Positions 9,529-19,244 of a stretch of DNA of 64,000 bases are shown here, in pieces. The stretch comes from Yersinia canariae (lineage in GTDB: Bacteria; Pseudomonadota; Gammaproteobacteria; Enterobacterales; Enterobacteriaceae), in NCBI RefSeq assembly GCF_009831415.1, contig NZ_CP043727.1, positions 3,534,001 to 3,598,000 of the forward strand, written 5' to 3'. The first letter of the stretch is position 1. Each line of letters starts with the position of its first letter. The notes beneath the pieces are model-generated. The model did not search any database. It had not been told where the DNA came from and worked only from the letters and a program-made list of their open reading frames with translations. Both the position numbers and the translations under genes were made by a program.

Positions 9529-10587
9529 TTACTCCAAACTCAACAGCAATTGCCGCTCAAGTTGCGGGTCAAGCAAAGTGACATGCAACCCAACCAAACG
9601 GACTCCCCGCCCCGCGCGCCGCTCATTCCATGCTGTCCGCGCCACTTGCAGTAAATCCACTTTATTCAGCTCCGGCCAAACATGCTCTTGTGTTGTTTGC
9701 TGAAAATCATGGAATTTCAATTTCACCCCCTGCCGAGCAATATGCAGGTCCGGCCTGACCTTCCGTAAGCGGGTTTCCAACTCAATATAAAGCGACTCAA
9801 TTAATGACTCACAACTTTCCCAATCATGAATATCCTCAGCCAGCGTTCGCTCCACTCCGACGGATTTACGCAAGCGATCGGGGGAAACTTCGCGCTCATC
9901 AATGCCGTGGCTGCGCTCCCACAACACATGGCCAAACTTGCCAAAGCGCTTTAATAATTCAGCCTGCGGATAGTTTTGAATATCACTACAGGTTATCAAT
10001 CCCAGTTCCTGGAGACGTTTCGCGGTGACTTTTCCCACTCCGGGGATTTTACTCAGCGGTAACTCATGCAGGAAGGGCAAAACCTGGTCCGGCGTTATTA
10101 CATACTGGCCATTGGGTTTATTTAAATCAGAGGCTATTTTGGCTAAAAACTTGATAGGAGCAATGCCAGCAGAAGCCGTCAGATTGATCTCCGTGGCAAT
10201 AGATTGACGGATTTCTTGGGCAATTAAGGTGGCGGAACCGCTGCATGCCGTGCAATCAGAAACATCCAGATAAGCTTCATCCAATGATAGCGGCTCAATT
10301 AATGGAGTATAACGAGCAAAAATTTCACGGATATGCAGCGAGGCTTCTTTATAGGCAGCCATTCGGCCTGGGATAACTTTAAGGTGCGGACAAAGTTTAA
10401 GTGCCATTGCGGTCGGCATCGCACTACGCACACCATAACGCCGGGCGGGGTAATTGGCTGTGCTTATCACCCCTCGCCGGTCCCGGCTCCCGCCAATCGC
10501 AATAGGAATATCACGCAAGCTGGGATCGTCACGCATTTCGACTGCCGCAAAGAAGCAATCCATATCGACGTGAATAATTTTTCGCAT
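9529..10587 (-). CDS. dinB: DNA polymerase IV (Y-family)
   Basis: 352 residues, standard length. A translesion polymerase that copies past minor-groove N2-deoxyguanosine adducts and is part of the SOS response. Catalytic residues are visible in [18 protein letters not shown] near residue 5 and in [13 protein letters not shown] near 98. The HhH segment [20 protein letters not shown] lies near 175, and the little-finger domain follows from about 240. The carboxy end RQLLLSLE may be the beta-clamp binding tail (the family usually ends in a QxxLxL-type motif). A LexA box lies 21 bases upstream of the start codon. Confidence 0.97.
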   Translation of the reverse strand: MRKIIHVDMDCFFAAVEMRDDPSLRDIPIAIGGSRDRRGVISTANYPARRYGVRSAMPTAMALKLCPHLKVIPGRMAAYKEASLHIREIFARYTPLIEPLSLDEAYLDVSDCTACSGSATLIAQEIRQSIATEINLTASAGIAPIKFLAKIASDLNKPNGQYVITPDQVLPFLHELPLSKIPGVGKVTAKRLQELGLITCSDIQNYPQAELLKRFGKFGHVLWERSHGIDEREVSPDRLRKSVGVERTLAEDIHDWESCESLIESLYIELETRLRKVRPDLHIARQGVKLKFHDFQQTTQEHVWPELNKVDLLQVARTAWNERRAGRGVRLVGLHVTLLDPQLERQLLLSLE

Positions 10588-10608
10588 GTTTATCCCCCAA
10601 CCAAACCA

Positions 10609-10624
10609 CTGTATAAGAATACAG
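10609..10624. promoter_or_regulatory. LexA (SOS) box of dinB
   Basis: CTGTATAAGAATACAG fits the CTG-N10-CAG consensus exactly, with the typical TATA-rich centre, and is palindromic apart from the middle. It lies just upstream of dinB, consistent with SOS repression by LexA. Confidence 0.9.
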
Positions 10625-10688
10625 TTAAATAGGGAAAATTCAAGATTATCCTAAGCCCTGACCACGCACATTATGTTATGACAAAATA

Positions 10689-11078
10689 CTAAACAGGAAG
10701 CATAGCCACTGCTTCAATTTCTAAGGCTAAATCGTGGTGTAAAGTGGGCACGGGTACAACACAACGCGCCGGTTTGTGTGGCCCCAACCACTGAGCATAA
10801 AGTGCATTAAAATGTGGCCAGAGTTCAATATCACACAGATAAACGCGCACTTGGACCAAACTGTTGAGATTGCAATGACAGTCGGCTAGAACGCCCTCAA
10901 TATTGGCAAAAACCTGTTTGACCTGAATATCAAAAGATTGATGTGATAATACAACGCCCTGCGCCGTAATGGGCAGTTGGCCGGAAAGATAGACCATGCC
11001 GCCCGCACAAACAGCATGGCTGTAATGGCCCGCGGGGGGCTGGCCCTGTGTTGAGTTTATTAAGATAGGCTCAGACAT
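10689..11078 (-). CDS. RidA/YjgF family enamine/imine deaminase
   Basis: 129 residues from the ATG at 11078, two bases after the stop of the preceding lyase gene. RidA-family trimers hydrolyse reactive 2-aminoacrylate or 2-aminocrotonate released by PLP-dependent dehydratases. Family motifs visible are GHYSHAVCAGGMVYLSGQLP and the late CVVPVPTLHHDLALEIEAVA. The usual carboxy arginine-containing motif (R in the ARxxVxVxxLP block) is present as ARCVVPVPTL. Its place directly behind a dehydratase-like gene fits the known functional link. It may be a lineage-specific RidA subfamily member rather than housekeeping RidA. Confidence 0.85.
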   Translation of the reverse strand: MSEPILINSTQGQPPAGHYSHAVCAGGMVYLSGQLPITAQGVVLSHQSFDIQVKQVFANIEGVLADCHCNLNSLVQVRVYLCDIELWPHFNALYAQWLGPHKPARCVVPVPTLHHDLALEIEAVAMLPV

Positions 11079-11080
11079 TA

Positions 11081-12049
11081 TCAAGACTTATCAATAAAAT
11101 GAGCCAGCCGGTCTAAATCGACATTACCGCCCGAAATAATTACCCCGACCCGTTTGCCCCGAATATCCAACTGATCACCAAACGCAACCGCCGCCCCTAA
11201 ACACCCGGTGGGCTCAACCACAATTTTCATTCGGCTAGTGAAAAACTTCATCGCCGAGATCAGTTGGCCATCAGTTGCGGTCAGAATATTATCAACTCGC
11301 TCCTGAATAACAGGGAAGGTGTAATGGCCTAAAGCCGCAGTTTGCGCGCCATCGGCAATCGTCACTGGGGTATCAATTTTAACAATTTTACCGCTGCGGA
11401 AACTCTGCTGCCCATCATTACCGGCTGCGGGTTCCACCCCAATAACCTGGCAATTTGGGTTGAGCGCTTTGGCGACCGTGGCGCACCCGGACAACAGCCC
11501 CCCGCCCCCTAACGGCACCAGCAACACATCCAAATCACCCACTTCTTCAAATAACTCTTTAGCGGCCGTTCCTTGCCCGGCCATGACATCCGGGTGGTCA
11601 TAAGGCGGAATTAACGTTAGCCCCTGCTCTTGCGCCAATTTATGGCTAATTACCTCACGGTCTTCAAGATAGCGGTCATACAGCACCACTTCACCGCCAT
11701 AACCTTGGGTTGCGGCAATTTTAGCCGCCGGCGCATCTTTAGGCATGACGATAACGGCGCGAATGCCCAATTTACGGGCGGACAAAGCAATAGCTTGTGC
11801 ATGATTTCCCGACGAAAAAGCAATAACTCCTTTTGCTTGCTGTTCCGGCGATAACTTCACTAATGCGTTATAGGCTCCCCGAAATTTAAATGCGCCCATA
11901 TGTTGGAAATTTTCGCATTTAAAAAATAACTGTGCGCCAGTCTGTTCGTTAGCGGTGGATGAAGTCAAAACCGGCGTTTTCAGCGCAAAGCCAGCAATCC
12001 GCTGATGTGCTTGAATAATATCGTCGTAACAGATTGCTAATGGGGCCAT
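11081..12049 (-). CDS. PLP-dependent threonine/serine dehydratase-like ammonia-lyase
   Basis: 322 residues, fold type II PLP enzyme. The lysine for PLP lies in GAFKFRGAYNAL near residue 55, the substrate loop is FSSGNHAQAIALSA near 80, and the phosphate-binding loop is LVPLGGGGLLSGCA near 180. There is no carboxy-terminal ACT domain, so it is the short catabolic type (compare TdcB or threo-3-hydroxyaspartate ammonia-lyase). The substrate cannot be fixed from sequence. It lies between a YheO-type regulator gene (2-base gap) and a RidA-type gene, which suggests one transcript. Confidence 0.85.
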   Translation of the reverse strand: MAPLAICYDDIIQAHQRIAGFALKTPVLTSSTANEQTGAQLFFKCENFQHMGAFKFRGAYNALVKLSPEQQAKGVIAFSSGNHAQAIALSARKLGIRAVIVMPKDAPAAKIAATQGYGGEVVLYDRYLEDREVISHKLAQEQGLTLIPPYDHPDVMAGQGTAAKELFEEVGDLDVLLVPLGGGGLLSGCATVAKALNPNCQVIGVEPAAGNDGQQSFRSGKIVKIDTPVTIADGAQTAALGHYTFPVIQERVDNILTATDGQLISAMKFFTSRMKIVVEPTGCLGAAVAFGDQLDIRGKRVGVIISGGNVDLDRLAHFIDKS

Positions 12050-12051
12050 TT

Positions 12052-12684
12052 TCAGTTTCCTTCAGTCGGGAGATAGGTATAAACGGTCGAGCGGGCAACC
12101 CCCAGATTATTGGCAACAACGGTCTGGGCATTTTTCAAATCCATCAAACCTGCTTGCGCCAATTGGCGGACAATCTCACGCCGCTGCGCCGGGTTCAGTG
12201 CCCGTGGGGTGGTATTGTGAGCGGCGGCAAATTGTTCCAGTTGAGTGCGCAGCATCTCAAGGCGAGGTGATGCCAGAGACTCGCGAACATCAGTTGCCGT
12301 CGTTTGTGTCAGTTGAGACAAGCTGGCACTGACCGCCGAAAACAGCGAAATATCCATATTCAGACAGAGCGCGCCGATGAACTCCCCTTGGCTATTTTTC
12401 AGGCCAATTGAGGTACTTTTGGCTGGGCGACCATCTGGAAATTGGTTCGGATAGTTCAGAATGACCTCCGGAAAATTGGGGTCAGCAATACGGCTCAGCC
12501 CCAATTCAGTCGCAGGTTCACCGACTTCACGGCCGGATAAGTTGTTTGATATTGCCGCAATGGCATGTTCTGGTTGAGTGAGGTCGTGCAAGACAAATTC
12601 CACCAAAGGTGCAAATGTTTTGCCCAGTGCCTCAACGATTTTTTTGCTCTCCCGCAAGAGGAGTTGATCTTCTGTCAGTTTCAT
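12052..12684 (-). CDS. YheO/DauR-type transcriptional regulator (PAS plus HTH)
   Basis: 210 residues. The amino part (about 15-125) matches the YheO-like PAS domain: FVLHDLTQPEHAIAAISNNLSGREVG, then a KSTSIGLKNSQGEFIGALCLNMD segment. The end carries an HTH: REIVRQLAQAGLMDLKNA and VVANNLGVARSTVYTYL. This architecture is shared with DauR, the repressor of D-arginine use in Pseudomonas, and with YheO of E. coli. It is first in a three-gene set with the ammonia-lyase and the RidA-type gene, so it probably senses a related amino acid (inference). Confidence 0.82.
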   Translation of the reverse strand: MKLTEDQLLLRESKKIVEALGKTFAPLVEFVLHDLTQPEHAIAAISNNLSGREVGEPATELGLSRIADPNFPEVILNYPNQFPDGRPAKSTSIGLKNSQGEFIGALCLNMDISLFSAVSASLSQLTQTTATDVRESLASPRLEMLRTQLEQFAAAHNTTPRALNPAQRREIVRQLAQAGLMDLKNAQTVVANNLGVARSTVYTYLPTEGN

Positions 12685-12748
12685 TTCTGAATTATTGTCA
12701 ACTTATGACATTTTGTCAAATTGATTATGCAGTAATAAAATCTCAATC

Positions 12749-12773
12749 AAAGAGCCGCATATTGCAGCTCTTT
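12749..12773 (-). terminator. Possible terminator after ddlA
   Basis: Seven-base arms AAAGAGC and GCTCTTT with a loop of about 11 bases, 24 bases past the ddlA stop. The minus-strand tail TTTGATTG is weak, so efficiency is uncertain. Confidence 0.4.
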
Positions 12774-12796
12774 TTCGTGACATTGCAGAGTGGGAG

Positions 12797-13897
12797 TTAC
12801 TTCAGAATGGAACTTTTCAATGATTTGTCTTGCTGATGGCGCTCTAAAGCTAATTCAATAAGCGTAGTAATCAGTTCCGTCGAACCAATACCCGTAGCAC
12901 GCCATAATTTGGGATACATACTAATATTCGTAAACCCAGGCAGGGTATTTATCTCATTGATAACCACCGTGTTATCAGGTGTTAAAAAGACGTCAACCCG
13001 CGCCATACCACAACATTCGAGTGTTCGAAATGCCGCTAATGCTACTGCTCGAATATTGTCGCTGACGGCACTGTCTATTAGCGCAGGAATAATGACCTGA
13101 GCACCGGTTTCATTGATGTATTTTGTGTCATAGGAATAAAACTCGTCACTGATGACAACTTCGCCACACAAACTGGCTTGCGGATGGTCATTACCCAGAA
13201 CCGCGCATTCTATCTCGCGCCCAACAATAGCTGACTCCACCAACACTTTATGGTCAAAATCAAAGGCTAATGCTACCGCCTGTTCATATTCATGTGCATT
13301 ACGAACCTTACTCACCCCGACCGAAGAGCCTTGATTGGCCGGCTTAATGAATAAAGGCAAGCCGAGTGTTTCAGTCACCTGCTCAAAACGGTATTTCTCT
13401 TTATTAGCCCGTGTCAGCGTTATAAATGGCGCGATATTCAGCCCGGCATCGCGCAGTAACCGCTTGGTGATGTCTTTATCCATACTGACCGCAGAGCCCA
13501 CGACACCTGAGCCAACGAAAGGAATATTCGCCATGCGCAGCAGACCTTGCAAAGAGCCATCCTCCCCTAATGTCCCGTGAACGATAGGGAAAATGACATC
13601 CAACTGGGCTAAAGCAGAAGCATTATCCGCAGCAATAAGTTGCTGATGATTCTGACCCGGAATCAGCGCCACACTTCTGTTTGAGTGATTCAGGGAAATT
13701 AATGCTGGGTTCTCTGCATTTAATAAGTAATTGGATGCATCATTAACATGCCATTGCCCTTGTTTATCAATACCGAGCAGCATCACATCGAATTTTTCTT
13801 TATCAATTGCCTCTACGATGTTCTTTGCCGACTGCAATGACACTTCATGTTCAGCCGATTTACCGCCAAAAATCACACCAACTCGCAATTTCGACAC
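12797..13897 (-). CDS. ddlA: D-alanine--D-alanine ligase A
   Basis: ATP-grasp ligase that makes D-Ala-D-Ala for peptidoglycan in the cytoplasm. I chose the GTG at 13897 because AGAAGG lies 8 bases ahead and the product then begins [20 protein letters not shown], as in the family; an upstream ATG at 13924 adds nine unlike residues. That gives 366 residues. Motifs include [19 protein letters not shown] near 98, [14 protein letters not shown] near 185 and [20 protein letters not shown] near 310. The gene appears monocistronic, with an ERIC element upstream. Confidence 0.95.
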   Translation of the reverse strand: MSKLRVGVIFGGKSAEHEVSLQSAKNIVEAIDKEKFDVMLLGIDKQGQWHVNDASNYLLNAENPALISLNHSNRSVALIPGQNHQQLIAADNASALAQLDVIFPIVHGTLGEDGSLQGLLRMANIPFVGSGVVGSAVSMDKDITKRLLRDAGLNIAPFITLTRANKEKYRFEQVTETLGLPLFIKPANQGSSVGVSKVRNAHEYEQAVALAFDFDHKVLVESAIVGREIECAVLGNDHPQASLCGEVVISDEFYSYDTKYINETGAQVIIPALIDSAVSDNIRAVALAAFRTLECCGMARVDVFLTPDNTVVINEINTLPGFTNISMYPKLWRATGIGSTELITTLIELALERHQQDKSLKSSILK

Positions 13898-13956
13898 ACT
13901 ACATTCCTTCTTAAGACCTGGCACTTAGGGGCGCGACCACCCAATAAAACTACACA

Positions 13957-14082
13957 CATACCCTAAATAATTCGAGTTGCAGTAAAGCGGCAACTGAACG
14001 CCCCCATGAGCTTACATGAGTAAGTCAATGAGGCGAACGAAAGCAACCCGCCCACATGCAGCTTGAGGTATGACGGGTATAA
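13957..14082. repeat. ERIC repeat (complete)
   Basis: About 126 bases running from CCCTAAATAATTCGAGTTGC to TGAGGTATGACGGGTATA, with the central GAGCTTACATGAGTAAGTCA. The same ends occur at 48.8 and 50.8 kb. It lies upstream of ddlA, between it and the GDPD-like gene. Confidence 0.85.
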
Positions 14083-14437
14083 CACTAATACAACTTTTGT
14101 ATGCTTAACTAATGTTTTTTAAGATTCTTACAGAAATTTCTGGTGATACAGGCGGATAAGTCCACCTCATCCCAGCATATGATTTTAGTACTAGGCATTC
14201 ACATCAATAACAGAAGAAATTATATCCCCATAGATGGAACTCATAATTATCCTAATCAATATGCTAACGAATTTAGGCAATAACAGAATTGAATTCTGTT
14301 ATGGGTATTTATTTCCTTTTTGTCATTTATTTTTAATAAAAAATCATTAAATTCGACAAGACCGAAGAAGATTGGTTATATGATTAACATCACCCTGCAA
14401 AAATTCATTATCAGTCAATGGATGGAAACCAAATATT
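14083..14437. other. AT-rich promoter region of the GDPD-like gene
   Basis: 355 bases, visibly AT-rich compared with the neighbours, with no supported gene. It precedes the secreted GDPD-like gene and presumably contains its promoter. A T-rich stretch AGAATTGAATTCTGTTATGG includes a short inverted repeat (CAGAATTGAATTCTG, 14284-14298). Confidence 0.5.
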
Positions 14438-15388
14438 ATGCGAAATTATATAATGGCTACTTTATTACTCTCTGCTACCTTTATAACAAATGCTAATTCA
14501 GTCAATTCAAGCACTCATCTCAACCCACCACAAATTATTGCCCATCGTGGTGGCACTGCTGATGCGCCTGAAAATACGATCCCAGCCATCAAAAAAGCGT
14601 TGGATAATGGTGCGGATGCAATCTGGATAACACTACAGTTATCAAAAGATAATGAACTTGTACTGTATCGCCCTTCCAAACTCGAAGAATTGACCGATAT
14701 GTTTGGCAACGTTTCTGATTATTCCGCAAAGCAACTCGCCCAAGCTAATGCCAGCGCTGATTACAATAAAAAACATAATATTCATCCTAACCCAAAGATT
14801 CACGTTGGCATTCCTACACTTGATGAAGTATTAAAAACATTCCCTACAACAACATTTTATCTTGATATCAAATCTCCGGATGCTCCCCCAGCAACACTCG
14901 CGCAAGCACTGAAAACAACACTGAATGCAACCACTCAAGGTGAGAAAAACCGACTAAGCCGAACCCGAGTTTACTCAACCGATGATAATTATTTGAATGC
15001 GTTGGATAAGATAAACCAAGCCAGCGACTCCACACCTAAAATACAGCGTTTTGAAAGTCGTAACGTTACTCGAACTCAATTAGCCAATATCACTATGGAT
15101 CATAAATGTGAGTTACCGGCAGATGATAAAGAGCGCTGGTATGGTCTGGAATTACACCGAAAGGTCGAGGTTGTGGAAAAATTCACGCTGGGTGAAGGGC
15201 GTTCTAATGCAGTATTAAGTTGGGATAAAGAAGCCGTTGATTGTTTCCGTAAAAATAAAAATGCACATATTATTTTCTTCGGAATTAATACTCCCGAAGA
15301 TTATAAGAAAGCAAAAGAATTAGGTGCTAATGGTGTCATGGTAGACTCCCCTGCTTTGTTTAAAAAGATAATCAATGACAATAAATAA
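14438..15388 (+). CDS. Secreted GDPD-like protein lacking the usual metal ligands
   Basis: 316 residues with a likely signal peptide: hydrophobic IMATLLLSATFITNANS, cleavage probably near residue 20. The TIM-barrel glycerophosphodiester phosphodiesterase family is recognisable from IIAHRGGTADAPENTIPAIK (residues 33-52) and LDNGADAIW. In active GDPDs the next strand carries an E-x-D metal site and then an H-D pair; here those positions read W63, T65, R78 and P79. The later domain keeps DIKSPDA, a strand like those lining the barrel. A weak hairpin follows the stop. Function is unknown; it could be a binding protein, an enzyme of altered mechanism or a toxin-like secreted factor. Upstream DNA is AT-rich. 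Confidence 0.75.
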   Translation: MRNYIMATLLLSATFITNANSVNSSTHLNPPQIIAHRGGTADAPENTIPAIKKALDNGADAIWITLQLSKDNELVLYRPSKLEELTDMFGNVSDYSAKQLAQANASADYNKKHNIHPNPKIHVGIPTLDEVLKTFPTTTFYLDIKSPDAPPATLAQALKTTLNATTQGEKNRLSRTRVYSTDDNYLNALDKINQASDSTPKIQRFESRNVTRTQLANITMDHKCELPADDKERWYGLELHRKVEVVEKFTLGEGRSNAVLSWDKEAVDCFRKNKNAHIIFFGINTPEDYKKAKELGANGVMVDSPALFKKIINDNK

Positions 15389-15408
15389 TTAAAATTACAC
15401 ATAAACAC

Positions 15409-15437
15409 CCCCCAATCAGTTATTTATTGATTGGGGG
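15409..15437 (+). terminator. Hairpin after the GDPD-like gene
   Basis: Ten-base arms CCCCCAATCA and TGATTGGGGG with a 9-base loop, 20 bases past the stop; the tail ATTTAATGG is only mildly T-rich. It lies between convergent genes. Confidence 0.6.
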
Positions 15438-15470
15438 ATTTAATGGCTATTTAAAGCCCTTAGACGATAG

Positions 15471-15698
15471 CTACACAATACGATACTGATCCAGTTTTTT
15501 TTGACGCGCGGCCTCTTTAGCCAATCGTTTCTTTCGCGAATCACAAGGCTCAGGGCAATCACATACTTTTTCCATCCCCAGAGCCCCAATACCTCCGCAA
15601 CTGCCCTGTAAGGTTTTACGTTTTACAATATAACCCAACGACATCCCGGCGATGACCAACAGAAAAAACACGAAGGACGCGATAAAAACCGTCAACAT
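15471..15698 (-). CDS. nqrM: Na+-NQR maturation protein NqrM
   Basis: 75 residues: one amino-terminal membrane helix (about 3-25) followed by a cysteine-rich cytoplasmic part, GSCGGIGALGMEKVCDCPEP, and a basic tail. This matches the DUF539/NqrM family, which is needed for maturation of Na+-NQR, probably by delivering iron to the membrane-embedded cysteine site of NqrD/NqrE. It is the last gene after nqrABCDEF-apbE, 12 bases downstream of apbE, the usual gene order. Confidence 0.93.
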   Translation of the reverse strand: MLTVFIASFVFFLLVIAGMSLGYIVKRKTLQGSCGGIGALGMEKVCDCPEPCDSRKKRLAKEAARQKKLDQYRIV

Positions 15699-15710
15699 AA
15701 TCCTCTCCTA

Positions 15711-16733
15711 TCAAGGCTGCTTTTGCAGATACGGTTTGAATGACTCAGAAAAGTGCTCCTCAAAACCTTCATCAGTTTTAACTATCATAAATACCGGAAT
15801 ACCCAGCAAATTAGCTAATGCCATCCCCCGCTCAGGGCCGAGAACGCCTAACCCCGTTGAGAGCCCGTCAGCAGTCATACAGCTTGGGTCTAAAACAGTA
15901 ATTGAGACTAAACGATGATTTATTGGTCGGCCAGTGCCGGGGTCAATAGTATGCGAATAACGGACGCCATTCTGTTCAAAGTAATTTCGGTAGTCACCAG
16001 AAGTCGCAATAGCCATCCGACCGGGTTCGATAATCTCTTGCGCACTTTGTTCTGACCCAGCAACAGGCTTTTCGATAGCAATACGCCAAGGTTTATTCTC
16101 CCCATTGTTGCCGCGTGTTCGTACTTCGCCGCCAATATCAACCATATAGTTATTGATATTCTGCGCTTCTAAGTATTCGGCAACAACATCGACTCCATAT
16201 CCTTTAGCTATAGCTGAAAGATCCACATAGAGCTCTGGAATACGTTTAATCAAAGTGCCATTTTCTACCGCAAGTTTATCAATACCAACCCATTCCCGAC
16301 GTTTATCAATTTCAGCATCGGTAGGCACCACGTTAGGGCGCCCTTCAGGGCCGAAGCCCCATAAATTAACCAAAGGCCCGACAGTTACATCCAGCGCACC
16401 GTCAGTCAGGCGGTTAATTCGAATAGCTTCCCGTACAACTTTAGCTGTCGCGAATGAAACAGGAAATGGCGTATCCACTTGCTGACTTTTGTTGAAACGA
16501 CTCAATTCGGAGTTTGGCCGATAAGTCGACATTTGATTATTGACCTGTTCCAGCTCGCGATCTATTTCCTGCTGCAACTTTTCCGGACTAAGAGTTGCTG
16601 AGTCGCTCATATACTTGATTGAGTATGAGGTCCCCATGGTTTTACCTTCAAGGTTGACTTGCTCAGGGCCACAACCTGTAAGCAGCAAAATGCCCACCAC
16701 AGACATTAGCCAATGCATTATATATCTTTGCAC
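15711..16733 (-). CDS. apbE: FAD:protein FMN transferase, lipoprotein
   Basis: 340 residues. The amino end has a signal peptide with the lipobox LLLTGC, so the protein is anchored in the membrane facing the periplasm. ApbE attaches FMN covalently to threonine residues of NqrB and NqrC using FAD. Motifs: KTMGTSYSIKYM near 32, DGALDVTVGPLVNLWGFGP near 120, AKGYGVDVVAEYL near 180 and the late DPGTGRPI and MTADGLSTGLGVLGPE. It lies 39 bases after nqrF in the operon whose products it modifies. Confidence 0.96.
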   Translation of the reverse strand: MQRYIMHWLMSVVGILLLTGCGPEQVNLEGKTMGTSYSIKYMSDSATLSPEKLQQEIDRELEQVNNQMSTYRPNSELSRFNKSQQVDTPFPVSFATAKVVREAIRINRLTDGALDVTVGPLVNLWGFGPEGRPNVVPTDAEIDKRREWVGIDKLAVENGTLIKRIPELYVDLSAIAKGYGVDVVAEYLEAQNINNYMVDIGGEVRTRGNNGENKPWRIAIEKPVAGSEQSAQEIIEPGRMAIATSGDYRNYFEQNGVRYSHTIDPGTGRPINHRLVSITVLDPSCMTADGLSTGLGVLGPERGMALANLLGIPVFMIVKTDEGFEEHFSESFKPYLQKQP

Positions 16734-16772
16734 AATATCCCCAATTACAGTAAAAACCCGAGTCGCGGCAAA

Positions 16773-17996
16773 TCAGCCACCGAAGTCATCGAGCATAATG
16801 TTTTCATCTTCCACCCCAAGATCTTTTAGCATCTTGATCACTGCCGCATTCATCATCGGTGGGCCACACATATAGAATTCGCAGTCTTCAGGGGCTGGAT
16901 GATTTTTAAGGTAGTTTTCTAATAACACGTTATGAATGAAGCCAGTATAGCCCGTCCAATTATCCTCTGGTTGTGGATCCGACAAAGCAACATGCCAACG
17001 GAAATTATCATTCTCGGCCTGTAACTGATCAAAATCTTCCTCATAAAACATTTCGCGCCGTGAACGTGCGCCATACCAGAAGCTAATTTTTCGTTTTGAA
17101 TGCAGCCGTTTGAGCTGGTCAAAGATGTGAGAGCGCATGGGCGCCATGCCCGCACCACCACCAATAAAGATCATTTCGGCATCGGTATCTTTAGCAAAAA
17201 ACTCACCAAATGGCCCAGAGATAACCACTTTGTCACCCGGCTTCAGTGACCAGATATAGGAAGACATAATTCCTGGCGGTGCTTCCGGCAGTGAGGGCGG
17301 TGGCGTTGCAATTCGCACGTTCAACAAGATAATACCGCTCTCTTGCGGATAGTTTGCCATTGAGTATGCACGCACGGTCGTCTCGGGGGCCACTGACTCA
17401 AACCGGAATAAATTGAATTTATCCCAATCGCCGCGATATTCCTCGGGCACGTCAAAATCAGCATATTTCACGGTATGGGGTTCGGCTTCAATTTGAATAA
17501 AGCCCCCAGCACGGAATGGTACAACTTCACCATCAGGGATTTTCAGTTTTAGCTCTTTGATAAATGTAGCTTTATTATCATTAGAGATAACTTCACATTC
17601 CCATTTCTTCACTCCAAAGATTTCTTCCGGCAATTCAATTTTCAGACTCTGCTTTACACTAACCTGACATGCCAGCCGGCAACCTTCTTTGGCTTCCCGC
17701 TTTGATATATGAGAAAGCTCTGTTGGCAGAATATCTCCGCCACCCTCTTTAATCTTCACACGACACTGCCCACAAGAGCCGCCGCCACCGCACGCCGAAG
17801 AGACAAATATGCCATGGTTGGAAAGCATATTCAGTAGCTTGTCACCTGCCGGAGCAGTAAAGCTTTTATCCGCATCTTCATTTATATCAATGGTGATATC
17901 ACCAGTATTCACCAGTTTTGACTTGGCAAATAAAATCATCACCGTCAATGCCAGCACAATGAGGGTGAACATGACTACGCCCAGAATTATTTCCAT
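16773..17996 (-). CDS. nqrF: Na+-NQR subunit F (NADH dehydrogenase subunit)
   Basis: 407 residues, full length. The entry point for electrons: it oxidises NADH through FAD and a 2Fe-2S cluster. One amino-terminal membrane helix (about 3-23), then a ferredoxin domain with [10 protein letters not shown] near residue 70 and a further cluster cysteine near 110. The ferredoxin-reductase part has RAYSMANYP for FAD binding, and [20 protein letters not shown] plus the end [16 protein letters not shown] for NADH. It follows nqrE by 11 bases. Confidence 0.98.
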   Translation of the reverse strand: MEIILGVVMFTLIVLALTVMILFAKSKLVNTGDITIDINEDADKSFTAPAGDKLLNMLSNHGIFVSSACGGGGSCGQCRVKIKEGGGDILPTELSHISKREAKEGCRLACQVSVKQSLKIELPEEIFGVKKWECEVISNDNKATFIKELKLKIPDGEVVPFRAGGFIQIEAEPHTVKYADFDVPEEYRGDWDKFNLFRFESVAPETTVRAYSMANYPQESGIILLNVRIATPPPSLPEAPPGIMSSYIWSLKPGDKVVISGPFGEFFAKDTDAEMIFIGGGAGMAPMRSHIFDQLKRLHSKRKISFWYGARSRREMFYEEDFDQLQAENDNFRWHVALSDPQPEDNWTGYTGFIHNVLLENYLKNHPAPEDCEFYMCGPPMMNAAVIKMLKDLGVEDENIMLDDFGG

Positions 17997-18011
17997 GAAT
18001 TATTCCTGCCT

Positions 18012-18608
18012 TTATAAGCTCACGCCGGAGAAAGACATAAACCCTAAGGCCATCAATCCGGTGGTGATAAAGGTGATCCCTAGCCCCTGTAAGCCCGCAG
18101 GCACATTGGCATATTTCATTTTTTCGCGAATACCCGCTAACGCGACAATGGCTAACATCCAGCCAATACCGGAGCCAAAACCATAAACAATAGATTCAGG
18201 GAAGTTATAATCGCGTTGTGCCATAAATGACACGCCACCGAAGATGGCGCAGTTCACAGTAATAAGTGGCAGGAAAATGCCCAACGCGTTGTACAGCGCG
18301 GGGAAATAACGATCGAGTATCATTTCCAGCACCTGCACGATGGCGGCGATAACACCAATGAAGGTAATAAAATTCAAGAAACTGAGATCCACACCTTCAA
18401 CCAATGCGCCATCACGTAGCACCAGGTTATAAACTAAATTATTAGCAGGCACAGAGATGCCCAATACGACCGTTACCGCAATGCCAAGACCAAAGGCTGT
18501 CGAGACTTTCTTGGAAACGGCAAGGAAAGTACACATCCCCAGGAAGAACGCCAATGCCATATTCTCGACAAACACTGCGCGGACAAACAGACTGATGTAA
18601 TGCTCCAT
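18012..18608 (-). CDS. nqrE: Na+-NQR subunit E
   Basis: 198 residues from the ATG at 18608 ([20 protein letters not shown]); a TTG two codons earlier is less likely. An integral membrane subunit with about six helices, homologous to NqrD and RnfA/RnfE; the pair holds an iron centre between conserved cysteines. Conserved cysteines are seen in [14 protein letters not shown] near 25 and [15 protein letters not shown] near 118. It starts 6 bases after the nqrD stop. Confidence 0.98.
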   Translation of the reverse strand: MEHYISLFVRAVFVENMALAFFLGMCTFLAVSKKVSTAFGLGIAVTVVLGISVPANNLVYNLVLRDGALVEGVDLSFLNFITFIGVIAAIVQVLEMILDRYFPALYNALGIFLPLITVNCAIFGGVSFMAQRDYNFPESIVYGFGSGIGWMLAIVALAGIREKMKYANVPAGLQGLGITFITTGLMALGFMSFSGVSL

Positions 18609-18614
18609 CGTCAA

Positions 18615-19244
18615 TTACTCCTTCTCAATCTGCGCAGGTTTCAGGGTTCGCAGGCCCCAAATCAGCAAGCCAATGATAAAGAATGCACTTGGTGCCAGCA
18701 GAAATAATCCATTAGGCTGATACCAACCGCCATTTTGGACAGTTTCCAATACTGTCACACCAAACAATTTACCCGACCCAATCAACTCGCGGACAAAACC
18801 CACCAGCACTAACACCACCCCATAGCCCAGGCCATTGCCAATACCATCCATAAAGCTTTCGATAGGCGGGGATTTCATTGCATAAGCTTCGGCACGCCCC
18901 ATCACAATGCAGTTAGTAATAATCAAGCCGACAAATACGGATAGCTGTTTGGATATCTCATAAGCATAAGCACGCAGAATCTGGTCCACCACAATGACCA
19001 GCGAGGCGATAATCACCATCTGAACAATGATACGTACACTGTTTGGAATATGATGACGAATCAGTGAGATGAAAAAACTGGAGAATGCCGTGACCAAAGT
19101 CACCGCCAAAGTCATCACCAACGCTGTTTCCAGCTTGGTGGTCACCGCCAGAGCGGAGCACACTCCCAGAATTTGCAACGCAATCGGGTTGTTATCAAAC
19201 AGCGGCCCCAATAAAACCCGTTTAATCTCTTTGCTATCAGCCAT
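18615..19244 (-). CDS. nqrD: Na+-NQR subunit D
   Basis: 209 residues, an integral membrane subunit with about six helices, partner of NqrE in the iron-containing membrane core. Conserved cysteine segments are [20 protein letters not shown] near residue 23 and [20 protein letters not shown] near 107. It overlaps the end of nqrC by 8 bases, indicating coupled translation. Confidence 0.98.
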   Translation of the reverse strand: MADSKEIKRVLLGPLFDNNPIALQILGVCSALAVTTKLETALVMTLAVTLVTAFSSFFISLIRHHIPNSVRIIVQMVIIASLVIVVDQILRAYAYEISKQLSVFVGLIITNCIVMGRAEAYAMKSPPIESFMDGIGNGLGYGVVLVLVGFVRELIGSGKLFGVTVLETVQNGGWYQPNGLFLLAPSAFFIIGLLIWGLRTLKPAQIEKE

